A DNA stretch of 64,000 nucleotides from Acinetobacter lwoffii (GTDB lineage Bacteria; Pseudomonadota; Gammaproteobacteria; Pseudomonadales; Moraxellaceae): NCBI RefSeq assembly GCF_022967985.1, contig NZ_JALJVC010000002.1, positions 1 to 64,000 on the forward strand, given 5' to 3'. A program made the translations under genes and the position numbers. The notes beneath the pieces were generated by a model that was given only the letters and a program-made list of their open reading frames with translations, was not told the DNA's origin and did not search any database. Of the stretch, positions 28,197 to 39,113 are shown in pieces (the stretch's first letter is position 1; every line of letters begins with the position of its first letter).

Positions 28197-29687
28197 CTAA
28201 ATCTGCTGCTGTCCGCGATAAGATAGAGCTTCCGAAAGATGCTGACTTTGAATATCTGGACTTTGATTTAAATCGGCAATGGTGCGTGCAACACGCAAGA
28301 CCCGATGATAGCCACGTGCTGATAAATTCAGTTTTTGCTGAGCCATTTCAAGTATATTCTGAGCAGACTGATCTAACGAGGCATATTGCTCTAGCTGCTT
28401 TGGACTCAAACTTATATTCAAGCTATTTTGCCGTTGCATCTGAATTTCATAGGCCGCAATGACGCGTTGTCTGACCGTTTCGGAGTCTTCGGCGGGTCGA
28501 TTGTCCTGTAGCTCATGTGCCTGTAATGGCGGTACATCAATATGCAAATCAATCCGATCCAGCAACGGGCCTGAAATCCGGTTCTGATAGCGTTTAATAC
28601 TTTCGGGTGAACATTGGCAGCGGATATCTTGATTAAAGGCATATCCACACGGGCAGGGATTCATGGCAGCCACCAACTGGAAATTGGCCGGAAAGGTAAT
28701 TTGGCGTGATGCTCGGGAAATGACGATTTCCTTCGCTTCCAAAGGCTGCCGTAAGACTTCCAGAACTTTGCGGTCGAATTCAGGCAGTTCGTCCAGAAAT
28801 AAAACCCCTAAATGCGCTAGGGTAATTTCTCCTGGCTTGGGGTGTGAGCCGCCACCGACCAATGCTACCGCCGAAGCAGTATGGTGGGGTGCTCGAAAAG
28901 GCCGTTGCCCAAAAGGGTGATTGGCATTCGCCACCGAATAAATACTGGCCACTTCCAGATTTTCCTGCGTCTTTAAGGGCGGCAAAATACTGGCCAATCG
29001 AGAAGCCAGCAAGGTCTTGCCTGTTCCGGGTGGGCCTCGAAACAGCAGGGAATGACCACCTGCCGCAGCAATTTCCAAGCCACGCCGTGGTCGTAATTGT
29101 CCTTTTACATCCGCCAGATCAAACTTATAAAAATGGTCTGTATTGAGTGGACTGGCTTCTATTTGCGGTAAGCGCTGCGCTTGGGAAAGATGTTCACACA
29201 CTTCTTTTAAATGATTGGCTGCAAAGACTTTAAAGTCTGGGAGCTGACAGGCTTCCTGTGCATTGGGGCCAGGCAAAATCAGTTGATGCTGGTCGCTTTG
29301 ACAGGCAATGGCAATACTTAAGGTGCCGCTGACAGGACGTAATTGACCATCGAGGGCCAACTCGCCAATAAATTCAAGATGCTCGGTGCAATCTTCTGGA
29401 AGCTGACCTGAAGCCACTAAAATGCCTAAAGCAATCGGTAAATCCAGACGTGATCCATCTTTTGGTAAATCTGCAGGGGCCAGATTAATGGTCAGACGTT
29501 TGGTCGGAAATTGAAAGCCGCTATTCAAAATGGCAGAGCGTACCCGGTCTTTACTTTCACGTACCGCCGCTTCGGGAAGCCCTACTATAGTGAGCGAAGG
29601 CATACCCGAACTGACATGAACTTCGACTTCAATTAAAGGCGCATGCAGGCCCAGTAAGCCTCGCGTATAAATTTTGGCAAAAGACAT
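28197..29687 (-). CDS. comM: ComM/YifB family AAA+ ATPase
   Basis: This 496-residue protein is a full-length ComM, the hexameric helicase that promotes branch migration during natural transformation. The N-terminal Lon-like ChlI domain includes SSGMPSLTIVGLPEAAVRESKDRVRSA. The AAA+ core has Walker A GPPGTGKT, Walker B LFLDELPEF, and the zinc-like NPCPCGY and RCQC cysteines. A C-terminal Mg-chelatase domain ends the protein. In A. baumannii comM is the main insertion site of AbaR resistance islands; here the gene is uninterrupted. The stop lies 6 bases from the terminator. Confidence 0.94.
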   Translation of the reverse strand: MSFAKIYTRGLLGLHAPLIEVEVHVSSGMPSLTIVGLPEAAVRESKDRVRSAILNSGFQFPTKRLTINLAPADLPKDGSRLDLPIALGILVASGQLPEDCTEHLEFIGELALDGQLRPVSGTLSIAIACQSDQHQLILPGPNAQEACQLPDFKVFAANHLKEVCEHLSQAQRLPQIEASPLNTDHFYKFDLADVKGQLRPRRGLEIAAAGGHSLLFRGPPGTGKTLLASRLASILPPLKTQENLEVASIYSVANANHPFGQRPFRAPHHTASAVALVGGGSHPKPGEITLAHLGVLFLDELPEFDRKVLEVLRQPLEAKEIVISRASRQITFPANFQLVAAMNPCPCGYAFNQDIRCQCSPESIKRYQNRISGPLLDRIDLHIDVPPLQAHELQDNRPAEDSETVRQRVIAAYEIQMQRQNSLNISLSPKQLEQYASLDQSAQNILEMAQQKLNLSARGYHRVLRVARTIADLNQSPDIQSQHLSEALSYRGQQQI

Positions 29688-29753
29688 TATTATTGTTCCA
29701 ATATGGTGCGTTATTTTTATAGTTCTGGTGTCTTTTGTGCACTGTACTTGTGC

Positions 29754-29993
29754 TTATTTTTTGTTCGAAATTTTCTCTTCTAATGCTTCCACCTGTTTCA
29801 GTAAATCATTCAGGCGATGATTGGCATTATTTAGGGCAATACGCTGACGTTCTATTTCTTCTTTAGACACCAAATCCATTTTCGCCACAGCTTCATTTAA
29901 CAGGGCACGGATATTATGTTCCAAATCTTTCTTGGGTTGTTCGACTTGCTGCAAAATTGCTTGTAATAAAGTTTCAATCATCGTCTGATCCAT
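29754..29993 (-). CDS. ubiK: UbiK family ubiquinone biosynthesis accessory factor
   Basis: This protein of about 79 residues is a helical, mostly coiled-coil polypeptide of the UbiK (YqiC/BMFP) family. UbiK is an accessory factor for aerobic ubiquinone synthesis that binds UbiJ and membranes. Two helices are visible: MIETLLQAILQQVEQPKKDLEHNIRA region at the N-terminus and a C-terminal coiled coil (IERQRIALNNANHRLNDLLKQVEALEEK region). I favour the ATG at 29993 (MDQTMIETLL); 30023 would add ten residues and 29981 would remove four. None has a good ribosome-binding site. It is co-oriented with comM, 66 bases upstream. Confidence 0.82.
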   Translation of the reverse strand: MDQTMIETLLQAILQQVEQPKKDLEHNIRALLNEAVAKMDLVSKEEIERQRIALNNANHRLNDLLKQVEALEEKISNKK

Positions 29994-30200
29994 CGCCGTA
30001 GAAAGGAGCACACAGTTTAGCATTGCTAAAATGCAGACTATAGTATTTCAGACAAAATATAGACTTATTCGATTAAAGATATTGTAAAAATCCACATAAA
30101 AAATGTCTATTTTTTGAAGATTCAAAGCCTTTATCCGTATAAAATAAGGTATAAATAAACCACATGCCGGGCTTTCTAATTTCCCCCGACCTTAGGAATC

Positions 30201-30217
30201 TTGGCATGAAATTTGAA
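30201..30217 (+). promoter_or_regulatory. Candidate sigma-54 promoter of glnK-amtB
   Basis: TTGGCATGAAATTTGAA fits the -24 element (TTGGCA) and the spacing of a sigma-54 promoter, but the -12 element reads TTGA instead of TTGC. It lies about 42 bases before the glnK ATG. glnK-amtB operons of gammaproteobacteria are normally RpoN- and NtrC-dependent, which supports the call despite the mismatch. A TATAAAT near 30150 could be a sigma-70 alternative. Confidence 0.5.
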
Positions 30218-30222
30218 CGTAA

Positions 30223-30597
<375 letters not shown>

Positions 30598-30656
30598 CTT
30601 GGCACGAAGTTTGCTGAGTACCTAATAACTCACAAAAACTTGGTTGGGGGATACGA

Positions 30657-32069
30657 ATGAAAAAAATGCTACTCGCGTTCGGCATGGCCGGCGCTCTTTT
30701 TGGTGGTTCTGTTGCATGGGCTGAAGAAGCTGCAACAGCAACAACACCGACAGAAGAAATTGTGCTTGTTGAAGAAGCAGGCGATACAACAAATACAACA
30801 ACAGACACTACAGCAGCAATTGCTGAAGCAGCGCCAGTTGAAGCTGCAGCGCCTGCAGAAGAAGAACCAACGCTAGATACCGGCGATACCGCCTGGGTTT
30901 TAACCTCTACCGCTCTAGTTTTACTCATGACTATTCCTGGCTTGGCGCTATTTTATGGCGGTATGGTCCGCAAGAAAAACGTTCTGGCGACGATGGCACA
31001 TAGCTTTATTGCTGCGGCGGTGGTCAGTATTGCCTGGGTGATTATTGGTTATACCCTAGCTTTCGGTGAAGGTAATGCCTTTATAGGTGGTCTGGATAAG
31101 TTCATGCTGGCTGGTATCACCACAGAGGCGCTTTCAGGCACGATTCCTGAAATCCTGTTTGTGATTTTCCAAATGACTTTTGCCATCATTACGGTTGCCA
31201 TCATTAGCGGTTCGATTGCAGAACGTATGAAATTTGGTGCTTTCGTTGCTTTCATCGCACTTTGGGTGGTGATTGTCTATGCACCAATTACCCACTGGGT
31301 ATGGGGTGGTGGCTGGTTAGGTAACGACGGCGCGCTTGATTTTGCCGGTGGTACGGTTGTACATATCAACTCGGGTGTTGCCGGTCTGGTAGCAGCGTAT
31401 ATGCTAGGCAGACGTATGGGCTTGGGTCGTGAATCTATGGCACCGCATAACCTGACGCTTACTGTGGTCGGTGCATCTTTGCTCTGGGTAGGCTGGTTCG
31501 GTTTCAACGGTGGTTCTGCATTAGGTGCAAACGGTTCTGCAGGCTATGCCTTGATCGTGACTCAAGTCGCAGCGGCAGCAGCAGCCATTTCTTGGTTAAT
31601 CACTGAAAAACTGGCACGTGGTAAAGCTTCTGTACTGGGCGGCGTATCGGGTGCAGTTGCTGGTCTGGTGGTCATTACTCCAGCTGCAGGTTTTGTGACT
31701 GTCGGCGGTGCATTGGCAATGGGTCTGATCGGTGGTGTGGTGTGTTTCTGGGGGATTACTGCACTGAAACGCGCATTGAAAGCCGATGATTCTTTAGATG
31801 CCTTTGGTCTGCATGGTGTAGGTGGTATTGTCGGTGCGATTTTAACCGCGTTCTTTGCCAGCGAATTCATCATGGGTGACAATGCCCCTGCCAATGTTAT
31901 GCATCAGCTTTGGGTGCAAGTGGAAGGTGTACTGGCGACGATTGCTTACTCTGCGATCATGACCTTCATTATCCTGAAAGTCATCGACTTGATCATTGGA
32001 ATCCGTGTAGCATCTGATGATGAGCGTATGGGTCTGGATTTAAGCCAACATGGCGAACGTGTCGAATAA
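30657..32069 (+). CDS. amtB: Ammonium transporter with acidic N-terminal extension
   Basis: This 470-residue Amt protein has a signal peptide (MKKMLLAFGMAGALFGGSVAWA), as in E. coli AmtB, and then eleven transmembrane helices. Pore features include the region AFGEGNAFIGG, FAIITVAIISGSIAERMKF, and the histidines in DAFGLHGVGGIVGA. Between the signal peptide and the first helix lies a segment of about 50 residues rich in Ala, Glu and Thr (roughly residues 23-75), much longer than in E. coli AmtB. GGGG precedes the ATG. It forms a unit with glnK, and a terminator follows. Confidence 0.93.
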   Translation: MKKMLLAFGMAGALFGGSVAWAEEAATATTPTEEIVLVEEAGDTTNTTTDTTAAIAEAAPVEAAAPAEEEPTLDTGDTAWVLTSTALVLLMTIPGLALFYGGMVRKKNVLATMAHSFIAAAVVSIAWVIIGYTLAFGEGNAFIGGLDKFMLAGITTEALSGTIPEILFVIFQMTFAIITVAIISGSIAERMKFGAFVAFIALWVVIVYAPITHWVWGGGWLGNDGALDFAGGTVVHINSGVAGLVAAYMLGRRMGLGRESMAPHNLTLTVVGASLLWVGWFGFNGGSALGANGSAGYALIVTQVAAAAAAISWLITEKLARGKASVLGGVSGAVAGLVVITPAAGFVTVGGALAMGLIGGVVCFWGITALKRALKADDSLDAFGLHGVGGIVGAILTAFFASEFIMGDNAPANVMHQLWVQVEGVLATIAYSAIMTFIILKVIDLIIGIRVASDDERMGLDLSQHGERVE

Positions 32070-32100
32070 TAATAAATCCACCATAATCAATATATAGTGT

Positions 32101-32128
32101 AAAACAGCCCGAATGGGCTGTTTTTTTT
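32101..32128 (+). terminator. Intrinsic terminator after amtB
   Basis: AAAACAGCCC, loop GAAT, GGGCTGTTTT followed by further T residues, 30 bases after the amtB stop codon. Confidence 0.92.
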
Positions 32129-32209
32129 CTATATGTTGCGTAAAACTCTACAAAGTTTGTAATTTTTGCTACACTCGGAATCCATCTGGATTTGTTCAAT
32201 TAAACCGCT

Positions 32210-32674
32210 ATGCATTGCCCATTTTGCAATACTGCAGACAGTAAAGTGATTGATTCACGCCTGGCAGCTGAAGGCTGTCAGATTCGTCGTCGCCGTGAAT
32301 GTGTCAGTTGTAATGAACGCTTCACTACCTTTGAAAGCTATGAAGTGGTGATGCCGCGCGTCATCAAGTCGGATGGCAAAAATGAACCTTTCGATGAAGC
32401 CAAATTACGCCGTTCCCTGATGCATGCCTTGCAAAAACGCCCGGTGACCCAGGAGCAGATTGAAACAGTGCTGAGCGATATTCAGCTACAGATTCGCCGT
32501 CTGGGTGAGCGTGATGTGAAATCACGTACCATCGGTGAAATCGTGATGCAGTCTTTATTTGCTCTGGATCATGTTGCCTATGTGCGTTTTGCTTCGGTCT
32601 ATCAGGATTTTCAGGATGTCGAAGCTTTTCGTCATCAGATTGAACAGATGCAACAACGAGAATTACAAGAATAA
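32210..32674 (+). CDS. nrdR: Transcriptional regulator NrdR
   Basis: This 154-residue repressor controls ribonucleotide reductase genes. A zinc ribbon with Cys3, Cys6, Cys31 and Cys34 (MHCPFC, ECVSC) precedes an ATP-cone domain (about residues 49-139, [21 protein letters not shown]). The length is typical. It starts the nrdR-ribD-methylase-ribE run; ribD begins 2 bases after its stop. No nrd gene is in this window, so its targets lie elsewhere. Confidence 0.96.
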   Translation: MHCPFCNTADSKVIDSRLAAEGCQIRRRRECVSCNERFTTFESYEVVMPRVIKSDGKNEPFDEAKLRRSLMHALQKRPVTQEQIETVLSDIQLQIRRLGERDVKSRTIGEIVMQSLFALDHVAYVRFASVYQDFQDVEAFRHQIEQMQQRELQE

Positions 32675-32676
32675 GC

Positions 32677-33765
32677 ATGGCTGAACTGAATCAAGATCAA
32701 ATCTGGATGCGCCGGGCCATTGAATTGGCACGTCAGGGGCAATATTCCACCAAACCGAATCCGAATGTCGGCTGTGTCATTGTTAAAGATGGCATCGTGA
32801 TTGGTGAAGGCTTTCATCCCCAAGCCGGCCAGCCACATGCTGAAGTCTTTGCGCTGCGTCAGGCCGGTGAACAGGCACGTGGTGCAACCGCTTATGTGAC
32901 TTTAGAACCTTGTGCGCATTATGGCCGGACACCGCCTTGTGCCAAAGGTCTGGTGGAAGCAGGTGTGGCTAAAGTTGTCGTGGCCTGTCCTGATCCCAAT
33001 CCGCTAGTGGCCGGAAAGGGCGTACAGATCCTGAAAGATGCGGGCATTGAGGTAGACGTTGGCATCTGTGAAGATGAAGCGCATGAGCTGAATCAAGGCT
33101 TCCTGAAAGCCATGGCGACCGGTATGCCTTATGTGCGTTTAAAAATTGCCTCAAGCCTGGATGGCCGTACCGCGATGGCATCAGGTGAATCGAAATGGAT
33201 TACCGGTGTAGCAGCACGTCAGGATGTACAGCATTGGCGTGCGATTTCAGGCGCGGTGATTACCGGAATTGAAACGGTCCTTGCTGATGACTGTCAGCTG
33301 AATGTACGTCAACTGGATGCTGTTGAAGATATCAAGACCGTGGTGCAACCGAAACGGATTGTTCTGGATCGTCAGGGACGTCTGCCACTGAGTGCAAAGA
33401 TTTTAGCGCAACCTGAAACAGTGATGGTCATGGGGCCATTTCGTCAAGAGCTTGCAGACCTGGGTGTGCTACACTTGCCGGTACAGCCTTTAGCAGAATT
33501 ATTAAAGCAACTGGTTCAGCAGCATCAGATTTATGATGTCTTGGTGGAAGCAGGGGCGACCTTATCTACGGCATTTTTACAACAAAAATTGGTTGATGAA
33601 CTGATCAGTTACGTTGCACCGACCCTATTGGGTCAGTCTGCGCGTACCATGTTTAATGCAGAATTTAGCCATATGGCCGAACAACTCCGATTTAAGCTGC
33701 GCGATGTAACTCGCTTAGGTGATGACGTGCGCTTCAGGCTAATTCCTTTTCAAGAGACACTATGA
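32677..33765 (+). CDS. ribD: Bifunctional diaminohydroxyphosphoribosylaminopyrimidine deaminase / 5-amino-6-(5-phosphoribosylamino)uracil reductase
   Basis: This 362-residue enzyme performs two steps of riboflavin synthesis: deamination of the pyrimidine and NADPH reduction of the ribose. The N-terminal deaminase domain has the zinc motif PHAEVFAL and later EPCAHYGRTPPC. The C-terminal reductase domain begins about residue 150 with MPYVRLKIASSLDGRTAMASGESKWI region. The gene follows nrdR by 2 bases and overlaps the methylase gene by 4 bases (ATGA), so all are probably one transcript. Confidence 0.95.
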   Translation: MAELNQDQIWMRRAIELARQGQYSTKPNPNVGCVIVKDGIVIGEGFHPQAGQPHAEVFALRQAGEQARGATAYVTLEPCAHYGRTPPCAKGLVEAGVAKVVVACPDPNPLVAGKGVQILKDAGIEVDVGICEDEAHELNQGFLKAMATGMPYVRLKIASSLDGRTAMASGESKWITGVAARQDVQHWRAISGAVITGIETVLADDCQLNVRQLDAVEDIKTVVQPKRIVLDRQGRLPLSAKILAQPETVMVMGPFRQELADLGVLHLPVQPLAELLKQLVQQHQIYDVLVEAGATLSTAFLQQKLVDELISYVAPTLLGQSARTMFNAEFSHMAEQLRFKLRDVTRLGDDVRFRLIPFQETL

Positions 33766-35054
33766 GTTCAGAGTCTACGGTTTATCATAAACGTCGCCAT
33801 GCGGCACGTACCACCGATGAATATCTTTTCCATCAGCTGGTTCCTTATCTAGGTAACAAACGCCGTTTACTGCATTTAATTCTGGAAGCGTTGGAAAGTA
33901 CGGGAACTCTGAACCGTGCTGATGGTCGTGCGCCGATTTTTGCTGACTTTTTTGCAGGTTCAGGCGTGGTCTCGCGCTTGGCCCGTCAGAATGGCTATCG
34001 TGTGATTGCCAATGACTGGGAGCCGTATAGCCATGCGCTGAATCATGCGGTACTGGCCTGTACTGAAGCACCGGCATTTAAAGAACTCGGTGGCTATCAG
34101 AAAGCGATTGATTATCTGAACCGTCTGCCGGAAGTTAAAGGCTGGGTGACGCATAACCTGTGTCCGCGTAATGATGAAATTTATGATCCAGCCCGTGATC
34201 GTTTGTTCTTTAAACGTCGTAACGGCATGCGTATTGATGCCATCCGTCAGCAGATTGCAGCCTGGCAGGCACAAGGTGCAATTGATGATGTGGAAATGTC
34301 TGCCTTGCTGGCACCCTTGCTGTATTCCGCCAGTTTTGTCAGCAATACTTCAGGCGTTTTCAAAAGCTTTCATCATGGCTGGGGCGGGAAAACCCAAACT
34401 GCGCTGGAACGGATTGAATCATTGCTGTGGCTGACTCCAAGCCGTTTTTGCGAGTCGGATCAGAAAAAGGGAATGGCCGCAGAAATGTGGTGTGTCGATG
34501 CCCAGCATCTGGCCAACCAGATGAGCGGCTTTGAAGTAGATGTAGCTTATCTGGATCCACCGTATAATCAGCATGCTTATAGCAGTAATTATCATGTGCT
34601 GAATGCGCTGACCTTATGGGATCAGGCCGATTTACCGACTCCGGATACCAAGGGCTTTAAGAGCGGGATTGACCGGGCATGGCGCAAAGAGCGTCCGAGC
34701 CAGTACAATTCCTCTAAATATGCCAAAGAAGCTTACGAGAGCCTGTTGGCCACCATCAATGCACGTTTCATTCTGACCAGTTATTCAACTGACGGTAATA
34801 TCAGCGCTACCGATTTGTTACAGGCCAATCTGAAACGTGGCCGGGTGACCTTGCTAACCCAGGATGTGCCGCGTTATCGTGTTAGCAAACAGCGCCAGTC
34901 TGAACGTGCCCGCGTGCTGGAATTTATTGTGATTACCGATACCCACGCCAAGTCAGGTCCACCGATCCGTCAATTACTCAGCCAGCTGCATCATTATGCA
35001 GAATTGGGTGGTGTGGATACGACCGGCGTTAGTACCCAGTTGGCCCTCTGGTAA
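33762..35054 (+). CDS. Solitary N6-adenine DNA methyltransferase (D12 class)
   Basis: This 430-residue enzyme has the D12/Dam-class motifs: the SAM-binding FADFFAGSGVVSR near residues 65-77, an N-terminal PYLGNKRRLLHLI, and catalytic motif IV LDPPYNQHAYSSNYH near residue 266. No restriction endonuclease gene is nearby, so it acts alone. It is embedded in the riboflavin operon, overlapping ribD by 4 bases and lying 22 bases before ribE. I recall that A. baumannii has a solitary methylase in this position (A1S_0222, AamA, reported to modify GAATTC); orthology is likely but unverified. It may mark the chromosome for regulation or protection. Confidence 0.88.
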   Translation: MSSESTVYHKRRHAARTTDEYLFHQLVPYLGNKRRLLHLILEALESTGTLNRADGRAPIFADFFAGSGVVSRLARQNGYRVIANDWEPYSHALNHAVLACTEAPAFKELGGYQKAIDYLNRLPEVKGWVTHNLCPRNDEIYDPARDRLFFKRRNGMRIDAIRQQIAAWQAQGAIDDVEMSALLAPLLYSASFVSNTSGVFKSFHHGWGGKTQTALERIESLLWLTPSRFCESDQKKGMAAEMWCVDAQHLANQMSGFEVDVAYLDPPYNQHAYSSNYHVLNALTLWDQADLPTPDTKGFKSGIDRAWRKERPSQYNSSKYAKEAYESLLATINARFILTSYSTDGNISATDLLQANLKRGRVTLLTQDVPRYRVSKQRQSERARVLEFIVITDTHAKSGPPIRQLLSQLHHYAELGGVDTTGVSTQLALW

Positions 35055-35076
35055 AAGAATTGAAAAGGAAATAAAA

Positions 35077-35736
35077 ATGTTTACAGGTATTATCGAAAGC
35101 CTCGGCAAAGTCGAAAGTCTGCAAAGCGTTGGTGGTGATGTACGTTTACGCATCCAGACCGATCTGGACATGTCTGATGTACATCTGGGTGATTCTATCG
35201 CGACCAATGGTATCTGCCTGACCGTGATCGACTGGGGCGAGAACTGGTATGCGGCTGATGTTTCCCGTGAAAGTCTGAACCGGACCACGCTCGGCACCTG
35301 GAAAGCCGGTCAACCTGTCAATGTTGAAAAAGCCATGTTGCCGACTACGCGTTTTGGCGGTCATATTGTGTCAGGTCATGTCGATGCAGTCGGCGAGATC
35401 ACCCTGGTACGTGAAGATGCACGTTCAATTTATTATGAAGTGACTGCACCTGCTGAAATTGCCAAATATCTCGCAGAAAAAGGCTCGGTCACAGTCGACG
35501 GCATCAGTCTAACGATTAATCATTTGCGTGGTAGCGTGATTAGTCTGAACCTGATTCCACATACTGCTGAACGTACCAATATCGGTACCTGGAAAGTCGG
35601 TAGCAAGGTCAATCTGGAAGTGGATGTATTGGCACGTTATATCGAGCGTTTATTGCTCGGTGATAAAGCCGCCCAAACCACTGAACAATCAAAAATCAGT
35701 ATGGATTTCCTGGCTGAAAATGGTTTCTTAAAATAA
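35077..35736 (+). CDS. ribE: Riboflavin synthase, alpha subunit
   Basis: This 219-residue enzyme makes riboflavin from two molecules of 6,7-dimethyl-8-ribityllumazine. It has two lumazine-binding repeats: MFTGIIESLGKVES at the N-terminus and HIVSGHVDAVGEI starting the second. The C-terminal helix is typical. The ATG at 35077 follows AAGGA at 35065-35069; an upstream in-frame ATG at 34996 inside the methylase gene is rejected. It ends the rib operon, before a strong terminator. Confidence 0.95.
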   Translation: MFTGIIESLGKVESLQSVGGDVRLRIQTDLDMSDVHLGDSIATNGICLTVIDWGENWYAADVSRESLNRTTLGTWKAGQPVNVEKAMLPTTRFGGHIVSGHVDAVGEITLVREDARSIYYEVTAPAEIAKYLAEKGSVTVDGISLTINHLRGSVISLNLIPHTAERTNIGTWKVGSKVNLEVDVLARYIERLLLGDKAAQTTEQSKISMDFLAENGFLK

Positions 35737-35755
35737 GAGAAATGTTGATTTACTG

Positions 35756-35788
35756 AACAGTCTGATTGAAAAATTAGACTGTTTTTTT
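35756..35788 (+). terminator. Intrinsic terminator after ribE
   Basis: A 12-bp stem, AACAGTCTGATT paired with AATTAGACTGTT (one G-U), is closed by a GAAA tetraloop and followed by a T run. Confidence 0.92.
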
Positions 35789-35845
35789 ATTTTTCGGGAT
35801 AATCAGCAGTTCAACTTGCAAATATTGCCTTGGTGGACGGGTCGA

Positions 35846-36391
35846 ATGCTCGATTTTTTACTTAACTTGGAACAGTCATTGCCGCTATTGCTCGATCAAT
35901 ACGGGGTATGGATTTATGCAATCCTGTTTCTGGTGATTTTTGCAGAAACCGGTTCAGTGTTTTTCTTTTTTCTGCCCGGCGACAGTCTATTGCTGGCTGT
36001 GGGAGCTTTGTGCGCCAGCAGCGATCTGGTGACCCTGCATTCGATGGGGCTGTTGTTATTCACTGCCTCGGTGTTGGGCTATAGCGTGAATTATTACACC
36101 GGAAAAGTTCTCGGTTTAAAATATTTCAATCAACATTCACGTTATTTCAAGCCGGAATATATGGTGAAAACCAATCACTATTTTATGAAACATGGCGGTA
36201 AAACTATTTTAATTGCACGTTTTATTCCCTTTGTCCGCTCATTTGGCCCTTTTGCCGCCGGCTCAGCGCATATGAGCTTTGCCACATTCAGCTTTTATAA
36301 TATTGCGGGTGGCATCCTCTGGATTGGCACTTTATTAAGCATTGGCTATCTGCTCGGAAATGCTGCCTTTATGCTGGCAGATTTTTTGTAA
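35846..36391 (+). CDS. DedA family membrane protein
   Basis: This 181-residue inner-membrane protein of the DedA/SNARE-associated family is linked to lipid (undecaprenyl or phospholipid) flipping and to proton homeostasis. Family marks are FAETGSVFFFFLPGDSLLLAVG, HGGKTILIARFIPFVRSFGPFAAGSAHM and the amphipathic re-entrant pattern. The ATG at 35846 (MLDFLLNLEQ) follows GGACGGG; the TTG at 35816 would add ten residues. Whether it transports undecaprenyl phosphate is not decided by sequence. Confidence 0.88.
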   Translation: MLDFLLNLEQSLPLLLDQYGVWIYAILFLVIFAETGSVFFFFLPGDSLLLAVGALCASSDLVTLHSMGLLLFTASVLGYSVNYYTGKVLGLKYFNQHSRYFKPEYMVKTNHYFMKHGGKTILIARFIPFVRSFGPFAAGSAHMSFATFSFYNIAGGILWIGTLLSIGYLLGNAAFMLADFL

Positions 36392-36408
36392 GATGCGACA
36401 TAGAAGAT

Positions 36409-36436
36409 AAAAAAGCCCGAATTTTCGGGCTTTTTT
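36409..36436. terminator. Bidirectional terminator
   Basis: AAAAAAGCCCGAA, loop TT, TTCGGGCTTTTTT lies between the DedA gene and the convergent coiled-coil gene. Confidence 0.9.
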
Positions 36437-36452
36437 AATGTGAAAGGATCAT

Positions 36453-37082
36453 TTAAATATTGCGTGGCTGATCAGAAAATTCAGAATTTTTCAGCATATA
36501 CTCGATTTCTTCTTTGGCTGCCGCACGCATTTTTTCACGAAGTGCATTCACGGTCTGTTCAATCACGGTTTCTGCCTCAAGTTCCAGACGTAAACGCACA
36601 CTTTCTAATTCGGATAAAATGGACTGGTCCTCAATCTGGATGCGACCTTTGGCAAAATCAAAAGTCGTTTCAGGATTTTTTGCATAACGTGCGACATAGT
36701 GCTGCACTTCAGCCTCTAGATGCGTATTTATTTCAGCAAGCACCTGACTCTGTTCGCTAAATTTACGCTGTTCCTCATGACGTAGCTGTTCTTGATAGGC
36801 CTGTTCTTCAGCACGTTTCTCGGCCAAGGCTTTTTCAAGCGCGAGCTGTTTGCGAATACGGGCTTCTTCAATTAATTCGGCCTTGCGCTGTGCATAGGCA
36901 GCTTCAATCTTGCGTTCAGATTCTTGCTGTAAGCGCTGGTCGCGACTCTGCCATTCTTCCAAAGACGTTTCTGGCTTTAAAATATCGCAGATCCGAGAGA
37001 GGTCATCGATAAAGGTCTGACGTACAGCTTCCGGCACATTTAACCAGCGCTGTTTAAAATCGGGACCTACATTTAATGCCAC
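36453..37082 (-). CDS. Coiled-coil protein of unknown function
   Basis: This 209-residue soluble protein is dominated by a long charged helix (about residues 40-125), rich in Glu, Gln, Arg and Ala with heptad spacing, and a second helix near residues 145-195. There is no signal peptide or membrane segment. I do not recognise the family. It lies 26 bases downstream of holC on the same strand and is probably co-transcribed with pepA-holC. A role with the replisome or in aminopeptidase processing cannot be inferred from sequence alone. Confidence 0.65.
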   Translation of the reverse strand: MALNVGPDFKQRWLNVPEAVRQTFIDDLSRICDILKPETSLEEWQSRDQRLQQESERKIEAAYAQRKAELIEEARIRKQLALEKALAEKRAEEQAYQEQLRHEEQRKFSEQSQVLAEINTHLEAEVQHYVARYAKNPETTFDFAKGRIQIEDQSILSELESVRLRLELEAETVIEQTVNALREKMRAAAKEEIEYMLKNSEFSDQPRNI

Positions 37083-37108
37083 GTGCCTCTCCTTGTGGAT
37101 GATATCGG

Positions 37109-38966
<1,858 letters not shown>

Positions 38967-39113
38967 TCACGCCTGTCTAGATGGGTAAATCATTCAGTCA
39001 TTGAAACATTTATCCGAATAGATTTTCAATGGGCAGGGCGGCCTAGGTTTTATATTTTTGCTATTCGGGTAAACTAGCACTCGTTTTATGGACCTTATTT
39101 TGGAAGAATTAAT

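Noticed and set aside
33762..35054. Restriction-modification system
   Set aside because: No endonuclease or specificity gene is present on either side; only riboflavin genes flank the methylase.
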